From the NCBI GenBank assembly GCA_051000815.1, contig JBPCNX010000092.1, positions 1 to 64,000 on the forward strand: a stretch of 64,000 nucleotides of DNA, given 5' to 3'. The position numbers and the translations under genes were made by a program. The notes below the pieces were generated by a model. That model was not told where the DNA came from. It worked only from the letters and a program-made list of their open reading frames with translations, and made no database searches. The first letter of the stretch is position 1. The number at the start of each line of letters is the position of its first letter. The stretch comes from PSRF01 sp051000815. GTDB lineage: Bacteria; Acidobacteriota; Blastocatellia; Pyrinomonadales; Pyrinomonadaceae. Below are positions 25,589 through 33,560 of the stretch, piece after piece.

Positions 25589-27160
25589 ATGCGCGCCATA
25601 ACATTAAGGAACAGCAACGACACCTGGGCGCCATGGATCTTGTTTGTTGTAACGGCGGCAATCTACCTCTGCTTCCCCACCCGGAATTACTACTGGGATG
25701 GAATCGCTTTCGCGCAAACGATCGAAGATGCCCCTCAACTCAGTGCTTTTCTGGTTCATCCCAATCATCTGATTTACAACATAGTCGGCTACGTTTCATA
25801 CCGAGCAGTTCAAGCTCTGGGACTAAACGTCAAGGCAATTACAGTTCTTCAAGTCTTGAATGGCATTCTTAGCGCCATTAGTTGCGCCCTGCTATTTCGC
25901 ATTCTTAAACAGATAACGGCATCTACTTACTATGCCTTCACCCTCAGTCTGCTTTTTGCTTTTTCCGCGGCGTGGTGGAAATTCTCTACCGATGCTGATG
26001 CCTATATTCCCAGTATCCTGTTTTTGCTGCTCAGCTTTAATCTGGTCCTCCCCAATCGGCAGCAGAGACCACTCCTTGTCGCATTGATCTACTCGATGAG
26101 CCTGTGTTTTCACCAGATCGCCATAATCGTTTTTCCCACGCTTGTGCTTGCCTTTTTGCTGGACTGGAATTCCCTCCCGCGCCGACAACGAATCGGCAAT
26201 GCCTTAACGTTTAGCGGCGCGGCAGCCCTGATCACTTTGACCGCCTACATCTCCTCTTTCTATCTGTTGACCGGAGCATTTCGTCCAGCCCGGTTTATGC
26301 GCTGGATCATGTCGTACTCAGCTGATGAAAGCTTCGGATTTCATCCATGGAATAATCTCGCGTATACACTACGAGGACACCTGCGACTTTTCTTCGGCGG
26401 ACGATTAAACGCCCTCGAAGGCCTATTAAATCCCTTTCTCGCAGTTCTCATCGTTATCTTAGTAGCACTGTTACTAATACTCGCCTTCAAGATCGTCCGG
26501 CACTTTAAGAACCCTGGTTGGCAATGGCTGCGAGCGTTGCGTCAGGATCCACTCCGTCGAACGCTGGCGTTGCTTTGCCTTCTTTGGATTTCCACGTATG
26601 TGATTTTCCTTTTCCTTCTGTTCTCAGCCCAAACGTTTTACCGGCTGTTTTACCTTCCGGCCATAATCATTCTGCTGGGGCTCGTTCTCCACTCGTACAA
26701 TTTGGTAGCTCACCCGAAACGTAAATACCGTCTGGCCTTATTCGTTGCGGTTCTTGCCATCGTGAACTTTCTCAACCTCATCTTCCCTTACTCGCACGTG
26801 CAAAAATATCCGCCCCTCGCTCTAACGCTGGAGATGCACCAGGTGTGGCCGCCGGGCACGGTGATTTACTTCGGAGCGCAAAATTCTGATAACAGCCTCG
26901 TCAAATACATCAACCGCGGAACGCTCTGGAAAGAATTAGATCCTGCAAGGCTGGACGTAATAGAGAACGAACTGCGAGAGACCAACGCTCGCGGCAGAAC
27001 CGTCTGGCTTGAGGCTTCTGCAATCGATCGATTGTCAGCGACACCTGAAGGCGCTGAGTGGTTGCGGAGACATGCGCACGAAGAATCGCGGCGTTCGCTT
27101 GTTACGAAGGCGCACAACATGCGATTCATCCAGATAGTTCCCTCCAGAAACGATGATTAA
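25589..27160 (+). CDS. Polytopic membrane protein, GT-C-like
   Basis: 523 residues from the ATG at 25589; a TTG at 25574 would add five. About ten hydrophobic segments are followed by a soluble C-terminal part of about 110 residues (from HVQKYPPL). The early loop YYWDGIAFAQTIEDA has an Asp near the end of the first membrane segment, as in GT-C (GT39/DUF2723-like) glycosyltransferases that use lipid-linked sugar donors. I cannot name the family firmly; a polymerase or ligase role in the glycan locus is another option. It overlaps the next gene by 8 bases, implying coupled translation. Confidence 0.65.
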   Translation: MRAITLRNSNDTWAPWILFVVTAAIYLCFPTRNYYWDGIAFAQTIEDAPQLSAFLVHPNHLIYNIVGYVSYRAVQALGLNVKAITVLQVLNGILSAISCALLFRILKQITASTYYAFTLSLLFAFSAAWWKFSTDADAYIPSILFLLLSFNLVLPNRQQRPLLVALIYSMSLCFHQIAIIVFPTLVLAFLLDWNSLPRRQRIGNALTFSGAAALITLTAYISSFYLLTGAFRPARFMRWIMSYSADESFGFHPWNNLAYTLRGHLRLFFGGRLNALEGLLNPFLAVLIVILVALLLILAFKIVRHFKNPGWQWLRALRQDPLRRTLALLCLLWISTYVIFLFLLFSAQTFYRLFYLPAIIILLGLVLHSYNLVAHPKRKYRLALFVAVLAIVNFLNLIFPYSHVQKYPPLALTLEMHQVWPPGTVIYFGAQNSDNSLVKYINRGTLWKELDPARLDVIENELRETNARGRTVWLEASAIDRLSATPEGAEWLRRHAHEESRRSLVTKAHNMRFIQIVPSRNDD

Positions 27161-28913
27161 GACAAATCAAGGTCAACAGACAGGTTGGTTTCAATCAACC
27201 GCGAGGTTGGGTATTGTGATCTTCGCTTTCACACTTGTTGTTTTCCTGATCTCGCGCGTGCATCAGGTGACTGACTCTGCCTATTCAATGATGCTCAGCC
27301 AGAGTTTGTTGGATCACCGGAGTTTCGCCCTCGACCATTACACTCTTCCACCTGTCTACCAACTGGAGACGATTAAAGGCCACACCTACTATCGGTTTCC
27401 TCCCGGCACTCCTGTGCTTTCAGCTCCGTTTGTGTGGGTGCTGAATCGACTTGGCGTTTCAGCTGTCAACTCCGACGGCACTTACAATCCGCGGGGCGAG
27501 GTGATGATCGAAGCGGGTTTAGCAGCGCTGTTGATGGCGTTCCTGGCCGGCATCTTCTTTCATACGGCGCGGCTGCTGTTGCCACCCGGCTGGAGCGCCA
27601 TCGTCGCACTTGGTAACGCGCTCGGCACGCAGGTTTACAGCACAGCATCGAGGGCCTTATGGAGCGATACATGGGGAATAACCTTGCTGGGCCTCGTGGT
27701 TTTCCTGCTGCTGGCGCACGAAACCGGCAGGCTGCGACTCAATCCGCTGTTGCTGGCGAGCTTGCTTTCGTGGATGTACTTTGTGCGTCCAACTTTTGCC
27801 GTGCCAATCGCAGCAGTCACCTTCTATATCTATCTGTACCAACGACCACTGTTCGGTCGTTATGCCATTACCGGCGCGGCGTGGCTGACGGTCTTCGTTT
27901 TCTATTCATGGTTTCACTACGGTCACTTTCTGCCCAGTTACTACCGCGCTGATCGTTTGCTTTTTAATGTCTTCTGGACGGCGCTCGCTGGAAATCTCGT
28001 GAGCCCGGCGCGGGGCTTACTGATTTATGTGCCGGTGCTCTTCTTCGTAATGTATCTGCTTGTACGTTTTAGAAAATACATAAACCACACGAGACTCGTC
28101 TGCTTGTCGTTATCGGTCATCGTCGCACATCTAATCGCGATTTCAGGTTTTCCTCACTGGTGGGCCGGTCATAGTTTTGGCCCGCGCTTCACGACTGGCC
28201 TGGTTCCCTGGTTTGTGCTGCTCGCTATCCTGGGGGTTCACGCGATGCTCACCTGGCGCGAACGACAAAGGGAACAGCACCGAAATTCTTTCGCGTGGCG
28301 AGTTCAACTTTTTTTCGGCGGCTTGCTCTTAATGATCAGTGTTTTCATCAACACTCTCGGGGCAACATCACACGCGACCTGGCTCTGGAACGTGAGACCG
28401 CGCGGCATTGATGAGCATCCGGCACGGCTCTGGGATTGGCGGCAGCCGCAATTCCTGGCTGGTTATCTGCCTTATCCCGCGCCACGGATTTTTTACCCCA
28501 TTGGTCTAACGCGGATTGATTTCACACAAGCGGATGCGGACAAATATTTCTGGTACGGGTGGAACGAGGGTGCGCCTGATTCACGCTGGGCGGAAAGCAA
28601 AGCGGCGCTGGTTTTTACCTGGGAAACCAAGCGGCCAAACGTGCTGAATCTGAATCTCACGCCGTTTCTCATTGAGGGAAAACTAACCCAACAGCGCGTT
28701 AACGTGAGGCTGAACGATAATGCGTTAGCGAGCCTCACACTGACGTCGCCCGAAGCTCAAGTGCAGACGATAAGGTTCTCTCCAGAGGTTCTGCGTGAGA
28801 AGAATACGCTGAGCTTTGAGTTGCCGGATGCCGAGTCGCCGCAAAGACTGGGGACCGGACCGGACCCGCGGCAACGAGGAATTAAGATTAACTGGCTTGA
28901 ATTTGGCCTTTGA
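27153..28913 (+). CDS. Large polytopic membrane protein, GT-C-like
   Basis: 586 residues with about 9-11 membrane segments and a soluble, beta-rich C terminus of about 130 residues. The first outer loop contains DSAYSMMLSQSLLDHRSFALDH and YRFPPGTPVLSAP, patterns reminiscent of mannosyl- or arabinosyl-type GT-C enzymes. It starts inside the end of the previous gene (8-base overlap), so the pair is co-translated and probably works in one complex or pathway. The stop is followed within 5 bases by a heptad tract. The assignment is by architecture only. Confidence 0.65.
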   Translation: MIKTNQGQQTGWFQSTARLGIVIFAFTLVVFLISRVHQVTDSAYSMMLSQSLLDHRSFALDHYTLPPVYQLETIKGHTYYRFPPGTPVLSAPFVWVLNRLGVSAVNSDGTYNPRGEVMIEAGLAALLMAFLAGIFFHTARLLLPPGWSAIVALGNALGTQVYSTASRALWSDTWGITLLGLVVFLLLAHETGRLRLNPLLLASLLSWMYFVRPTFAVPIAAVTFYIYLYQRPLFGRYAITGAAWLTVFVFYSWFHYGHFLPSYYRADRLLFNVFWTALAGNLVSPARGLLIYVPVLFFVMYLLVRFRKYINHTRLVCLSLSVIVAHLIAISGFPHWWAGHSFGPRFTTGLVPWFVLLAILGVHAMLTWRERQREQHRNSFAWRVQLFFGGLLLMISVFINTLGATSHATWLWNVRPRGIDEHPARLWDWRQPQFLAGYLPYPAPRIFYPIGLTRIDFTQADADKYFWYGWNEGAPDSRWAESKAALVFTWETKRPNVLNLNLTPFLIEGKLTQQRVNVRLNDNALASLTLTSPEAQVQTIRFSPEVLREKNTLSFELPDAESPQRLGTGPDPRQRGIKINWLEFGL

Positions 28914-28917
28914 GCTT

Positions 28918-28952
28918 GGAACTTAGTACTTTGAACTTAGTGCTTTGTACTT
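28918..28952. repeat. Heptad tract (NGNACTT family) after a stop codon
   Basis: Five 7-mers: GGAACTT, AGTACTT, TGAACTT, AGTGCTT, TGTACTT. The gap 28914-29313 otherwise holds GC-rich palindromic pieces (GCGCCAAAGGCGC near 29020 and GCCAGGGGCAAGCGCC near 29044), and I see no gene in it. Confidence 0.75.
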
Positions 28953-29293
28953 TGCTTGTACTTCGCGAATTCAATTTAGAAGTGCAACAGGTATGCATGC
29001 AGGATGTCTTGTTCGCCGCAGCGCCAAAGGCGCGGAGTATAAAAGCCAGGGGCAAGCGCCTGAGCAAGGCTCAGCGCGTCGCCCCCTAGGAAAATGTAGC
29101 GACAATCCGAAGCTCTGAAAGAGCGGAATAACGGCGCTCGTAAAATTCTATGGCGCACTTTCAGTGCTCCGATTCTTATCAACGATTACCGCGCAGGCCC
29201 AAGTGTTGCACTTCAAAACTTGAATCCACCCTTGGTTATTTGAGCTTCGTAGTCTGACGCCTGTGCTGAAGCTAAGATGTTCTCACGAGCGAA

Positions 29294-29321
29294 CAAAGTA
29301 CAAAGCACCAAGTTCAAAGCT
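29294..29321. repeat. Heptad tract running into the STELLO gene stop
   Basis: ACAAAGT, ACAAAGC, ACCAAGT, TCAAAGC: the reverse complement of the NGNACTT family. It overlaps the stop codon of the minus-strand gene that ends at 29314. Confidence 0.65.
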
Positions 29322-30351
29322 CTGAATCACTCGGTTTGCCTTCGGACTTAGTGCCCGCAATATCCGAGAGCCACGCCTCAACCAACTCCAGCTCCTTGCG
29401 ATCAACCAATCCCATGCTCACAAGCTTCTCGTAACAAACCTGTAGGTTCTCACCGAGCTTTCCAACGCCGAAGCGGAGTGGAAGTTTTTCCAGCGCTTCG
29501 CAAATTGATTTGTTGTGGAGATAACCTGGAATCTCGTCACGAAAGTCGCGCAGTAGATCGTGCTCGTTGCGTTCCTGCCGGACAGTCGGCTCATGAAACA
29601 GAACACTCCAGTTGTTAGTCCAGGCGATCCGCTGAGCCACAAAACTACGCCAGATGTCCGTCATGCGGAACGAGCAGAACGCCGGCAGGTACATCAGCGG
29701 AAAGGCTTCGCGCCACCAACTCGTGTTCTGACTGTTGAAGGGACACCACGAACCTTCGGCGAGCGCAATGTCGGCGCCCTGCCGGAAAGACTGGGGCAAT
29801 GAGGAGACGAGTCGATGGATTGCGTCCACATCAGGGTTTTCATTCGCCAGTCCCTGTTGAATCGGACAATCGTTCACGTCAACGGGCAGCGAGGCAAGCG
29901 CCGGCACTTCATCCTTAACATGTTCCAGCGGGAAACCTCGCGGCCATATGTTCGATTCTGAAAAATAGCGATAGACGTTTGCCCAGCCGTGCTTTGCCAG
30001 GGTGTTTGCAGATTGTCGACGCTCGCGCTGCTTCCAAAACGTTTCGTAAGGAAGATTGTCATCGTCCGTTTCCCGAATCATGGTCGCACCCTCGCGAAGT
30101 GCGAGCAGGTAGCCGAGATTTTTGCGCGCATAGTGTTTTGTGGGACACAACCGTGCAAGCTTCAAACCAGTCTTATACTGTTCGGCGAGGCCGTAGAAGC
30201 GACAGCCCTCAAGCTGGAAATCAGCAGGACTTGCGGCGTCGCCAATCACGATAAACTCATAGCCGTGCGCACGGCAGCCACGCGCCAGCGTCCGAAGAAC
30301 TGCATTGGGTTCTGCGATTGAGGTCACGACAAGCGCGATTTTGTCTTCCAT
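29314..30351 (-). CDS. STELLO (DUF288)-type glycosyltransferase
   Basis: 345 residues resembling the STELLO/DUF288 family. In plants, STELLO proteins are Golgi GT-A enzymes that support cellulose synthase assembly; bacterial members have no assigned role. Visible are the opening IALVVTSIAEP, the donor-site triple Asp at 96-98 (ETDDDN) after a KNLGYLLAL helix, PFNSQNTSWW, and the late MTDIWRSFVAQR. There is no membrane segment. It is followed on the same strand 328 bases upstream by a GT2 gene, across a palindromic element, so it is part of the glycan locus but may be its own transcript. Confidence 0.8.
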   Translation of the reverse strand: MEDKIALVVTSIAEPNAVLRTLARGCRAHGYEFIVIGDAASPADFQLEGCRFYGLAEQYKTGLKLARLCPTKHYARKNLGYLLALREGATMIRETDDDNLPYETFWKQRERRQSANTLAKHGWANVYRYFSESNIWPRGFPLEHVKDEVPALASLPVDVNDCPIQQGLANENPDVDAIHRLVSSLPQSFRQGADIALAEGSWCPFNSQNTSWWREAFPLMYLPAFCSFRMTDIWRSFVAQRIAWTNNWSVLFHEPTVRQERNEHDLLRDFRDEIPGYLHNKSICEALEKLPLRFGVGKLGENLQVCYEKLVSMGLVDRKELELVEAWLSDIAGTKSEGKPSDSEL

Positions 30352-30456
30352 CTTCGAAATGTGCCGTATTAGGCTAACACCAGAAAAAGTTCTCCAAACA
30401 AATGCAATGCAACAAAGCAGTCAGCACTGAGGTTGTACCAAAAGCCGGTCGCGATT

Positions 30457-30650
30457 TCAGTCCGCGCAGCGGACGAAAGCATAAAATCTGGGGCGTGAGC
30501 CCCAGGTAACGTTCAAGCTAGAGCTGAGCCCGTGAAACGGGCGACAGACTTCGGGAGCATTCTGATTGCGCTGTCGCCCGCTTTCGCGGGCTCATGATCA
30601 TGAGCTCATTACCTGGGGCTTACGCCCCAGGCATTAAGCTTTCACCTGGT
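30457..30650. mobile_element. MITE-like element with 65-bp imperfect inverted repeats
   Basis: The left arm holds CTGGGGCGTGAGCCCCAGG at 30488 and GAGCCCGTGAAACGGGCGAC near 30525. The right arm has CTGTCGCCCGCTTTCGCGGG at 30571 and CCTGGGGCTTACGCCCCAGG at 30613. Each arm contains its own small palindromes. It occupies most of the 328-bp gap between the STELLO and GT2 genes. A solo left half is found at 35399-35452. Confidence 0.75.
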
Positions 30651-30679
30651 TCGCAGGTTTTACGGGAGGGCCCCTTCAT

Positions 30680-31444
30680 TCATAAGCGGCTTGAAAGTCT
30701 CAACCGAAACAGTCGCCATAAGTTTGCGAATGCATCTTTCAAACTGGCGTTACTAATGTTGTGACTTGCTGCACAATACTGGATTGGCACTTCAGCCCAA
30801 CGCAATCCGCGACAATACGCTTTGATCTCTGTCTGAAAGAATGGACCGCGCGACCGAATTCCCCGATCCAGAACACTCTTCAACACCGGACGAGAAAACA
30901 ACTCGAAGCCGCTCGTCATGTCGCTCAGTTTTGTTCCCAGCAGCAAGTTAGTTAATGCTGTGCCGCCCCGGCTCACTGCGCGTCGCTGGGCCGAAGTGTC
31001 GCTTACGCTCCCGCCTTTGGAAAACCGTGTCCCAAAAACACAATCGCGCCCTTGCGACATCTCACTAAAAAACTGCGGTATGTCAGATGGTTGATGACTG
31101 AAGCCGGCATCGATTTCCAGGATCCAGTCACACCCCGCAGCGAGAGCTTCGCGATAACCGCCAATGTAAGCATCAACCACGCTGCGGTTTTCCGGCGCCC
31201 ACACAACTCGCAACTGCGTTTGTTGCAGCGCGAGCGCGTCCAACAGTTCTCGCGTGTTGTCCTTGCTGACGTTGTCCAGAATCGCAAAGAACGTAACTGA
31301 TGTGAATGCGTGGTTGGCGCATTCTTCCAAAACTTCATTAACGAAAGCGACAGAGGCCCCACCTTCGTTTGCCATGGGACAAACGATTCCGAGATTGATT
31401 CTCTCAAAGTGTGTTTGGCTGTCGTTGATTTGTGAGGCACTCAT
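30680..31444 (-). CDS. Family 2 glycosyltransferase, polyprenol-phosphate type
   Basis: 254 residues of the GT2 GT-A fold, close to dolichol/polyprenyl-phosphate mannosyltransferases. The N-terminal strand LGIVCPMANEGG, the ILDNVSKDNT nucleotide site, EIDAGFSH as the DxD-like metal site, and the later LSDMTSGFELF are all in order. There is no C-terminal membrane domain, so it is a soluble or peripheral enzyme. Such enzymes charge undecaprenyl phosphate with a sugar, which would feed the several GT-C-like proteins of this locus. It is divergent from gmd, with 80 bases between the starts. Confidence 0.82.
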   Translation of the reverse strand: MSASQINDSQTHFERINLGIVCPMANEGGASVAFVNEVLEECANHAFTSVTFFAILDNVSKDNTRELLDALALQQTQLRVVWAPENRSVVDAYIGGYREALAAGCDWILEIDAGFSHQPSDIPQFFSEMSQGRDCVFGTRFSKGGSVSDTSAQRRAVSRGGTALTNLLLGTKLSDMTSGFELFSRPVLKSVLDRGIRSRGPFFQTEIKAYCRGLRWAEVPIQYCAASHNISNASLKDAFANLWRLFRLRLSSRL

Positions 31445-31524
31445 AGGCGTCTCATCGATTGTGCTACCATACCGTAACTCAAGTCGCCGGACAAAAGCTT
31501 CATCGCTAACACTGAAACAGCATC

Positions 31525-32562
31525 ATGGCAAAACGAGCACTGATCACAGGTATTACCGGACAGGACGGCTCCTTTCTGACGGAGCTGCTGTTGGGAAAAG
31601 GCTATGAAGTCTTCGGCATTATTCGACGCTCTTCCTCTTTCAATACTGCTCGCATCGATCACCTTTATCGCGATCCTCATGAGGCAGGAACAAGGTTGCG
31701 ATTATTCTTTGGCGACCTGAACGATTCGAGCTCGCTCAATAGGATCATTCGCCAAACTCAACCTGACGAGATCTACAACCTCGGCGCCCAGTCGCACGTG
31801 CGCGTTAGTTTTGATGTGCCGGAATACACGGCGGAGGTTACGGCACTGGGCACCGTGCGCCTGCTCGAAGCAATCCGCGAAATTGGAATCAGGCCAAGGT
31901 TTTATCAGGCGTCGTCTTCGGAGCTTTTCGGTAAGGCGGTTGAAACTCCGCAAAACGAAAGCACCCCGTTTTATCCGCGTTCTCCTTATGGATGTGCCAA
32001 GGCTTATGCCTACCACATCACCGTTAACTATCGTGAAGCGTATGGCTTGTTTGCGTGCAACGGCATTCTTTTCAATCATGAGTCTGAACGCCGCGGCGAA
32101 ACCTTTGTCTCTCGCAAGATCACTCGCGCCGCTACACGCATCAAGCTCGGCTTGCAGGACAAACTTTATCTCGGCAACCTCGACGCGCGCCGCGATTGGG
32201 GCTATGCAGCGGACTACGTCGAGGCAATGTGGCTGATGATGCAGCCTGAGCAGCCTGACGATTACGTGATCGCGACGGGGGTGACCCACTCGGTAAGAGA
32301 TTTTCTGGATGCCGCATTTGGTTATCTCGATCTCAAGTGGAACGACTATGTCGAGATCGATCCCCGCTACTTTCGTCCTGCTGAAGTCGACTTGCTACAG
32401 GGAAATTCCGCCAAAGCGCGTCGGGTGCTCAGTTGGGAGCCTCGCGTTTCTTTTCCGGAAATGGTCAGGCTCATGGTGGATCATGATCTGGAGCTTGCTC
32501 ATCAGGAACTAACTCGGCAGAAAGCCGACCCCTTTGTTAGGAAGACGGCGCACAGCATTTAG
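31525..32562 (+). CDS. gmd: GDP-mannose 4,6-dehydratase
   Basis: 345 residues. Converts GDP-D-mannose to GDP-4-keto-6-deoxy-D-mannose with bound NADP, the first step to GDP-L-fucose. The Rossmann motif GITGQDG lies at 9-15, the Ser/Glu catalytic pair in ASSSELFG at 130-136 and YxxxK at 155-159. RRGETFVSRKITRA and GNLDARRDWG are family signatures. It is followed 21 bases later by fcl and then by a GT39-like gene, so the three form one transcript. The product pathway strongly suggests fucose or a related 6-deoxyhexose in the polymer. Confidence 0.95.
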   Translation: MAKRALITGITGQDGSFLTELLLGKGYEVFGIIRRSSSFNTARIDHLYRDPHEAGTRLRLFFGDLNDSSSLNRIIRQTQPDEIYNLGAQSHVRVSFDVPEYTAEVTALGTVRLLEAIREIGIRPRFYQASSSELFGKAVETPQNESTPFYPRSPYGCAKAYAYHITVNYREAYGLFACNGILFNHESERRGETFVSRKITRAATRIKLGLQDKLYLGNLDARRDWGYAADYVEAMWLMMQPEQPDDYVIATGVTHSVRDFLDAAFGYLDLKWNDYVEIDPRYFRPAEVDLLQGNSAKARRVLSWEPRVSFPEMVRLMVDHDLELAHQELTRQKADPFVRKTAHSI

Positions 32563-32582
32563 TACGACGGCGACGAACAGAC

Positions 32583-33560
32583 GTGAGCGGCAACAATTCC
32601 CTTCCAGAGAAAACAGTTTGTGTAACTGGCGGCGAGGGCTTCCTTGGCCGCCAGGTCGTCTCACTGCTTTCCGCCCACGGTTGTAGAAGTGTCTTCAGTG
32701 TCCGTCATTCCGAATACGACCTCCTTCGTTCTGCAGATATCGATCGCCTTTTTCACGAAGTGAAACCCCAAGTGGTAATTCATCTCGCATCTCTGGTCGG
32801 CGGTATTGGGGCAAACAGCCGGAACCCGGGAAGCTTTTTTTATGAAAATCTGCTGATGGGTGCCCAAATGATTGAAGGCGCTCGCGTCAACAACGTGGAA
32901 AAGTTTGTGCAAATCGGAACCGTGTGTGCCTATCCAAAATTCACGCCCGTGCCTTTCAGGGAAGAAGACCTGTGGAATGGTTATCCCGAAGAGACCAATG
33001 CGCCTTATGGGATTGCGAAGAAAGCCCTTCTCGTACAAGCCCAGGCTTATCGCGATCAGTATGGCCTGAACTGTATCTACCTGATTCCGGAGAATCTCTA
33101 CGGACCCGAAGATAATTTTAATCCCGAGACGTCACACGTGATTCCCGCATTGATCAAGAAATTTTTTGAGGCCCAGGCGAACGGGACAAAAACGGTTGCG
33201 GTCTGGGGGACCGGTAATGCTACGAGAGAGTTCTTATATGTCACCGATGCCGCCGAAGGTATTGTGCTCGCTACCGAACATTACAACGGACGCGAGCCGG
33301 TGAACCTGGGATCCGGTCAGGAGATTTCCATTCGCGATCTCGCTCATCTCATCGCGGCTGAAATCGGGTTTCAGGGCGAAATCTTCTGGGACACAACGAA
33401 GCCAGATGGCCAGCCGCGCCGGGCCCTTGATACGACGCGGGCATCGGAGCTCTTTGGCTTTCGCTCGCACACCGACTTTCGTGAAGGTTTACGGCGAACC
33501 ATCGATTGGTATCGCTCAACAAGCGACAGCCGTCCTCATGAAGCTGCTGGAGTTCTGTGA
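32583..33560 (+). CDS. fcl: GDP-L-fucose synthase
   Basis: 325 residues, GTG start at 32583. Catalyses 3,5-epimerisation and NADPH reduction of the Gmd product to GDP-L-fucose. GGEGFLG at 16-22 binds cofactor, and YxxxK is at 142-146 (PYGIAKKA). Family motifs include HLASLVGGIGAN and the Cys-containing IGTVCAYP. It ends by overlapping the next gene in the sequence GTGA (33557-33560), which implies translational coupling with a GT39-like glycosyltransferase that could use the product. Confidence 0.95.
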   Translation: MSGNNSLPEKTVCVTGGEGFLGRQVVSLLSAHGCRSVFSVRHSEYDLLRSADIDRLFHEVKPQVVIHLASLVGGIGANSRNPGSFFYENLLMGAQMIEGARVNNVEKFVQIGTVCAYPKFTPVPFREEDLWNGYPEETNAPYGIAKKALLVQAQAYRDQYGLNCIYLIPENLYGPEDNFNPETSHVIPALIKKFFEAQANGTKTVAVWGTGNATREFLYVTDAAEGIVLATEHYNGREPVNLGSGQEISIRDLAHLIAAEIGFQGEIFWDTTKPDGQPRRALDTTRASELFGFRSHTDFREGLRRTIDWYRSTSDSRPHEAAGVL

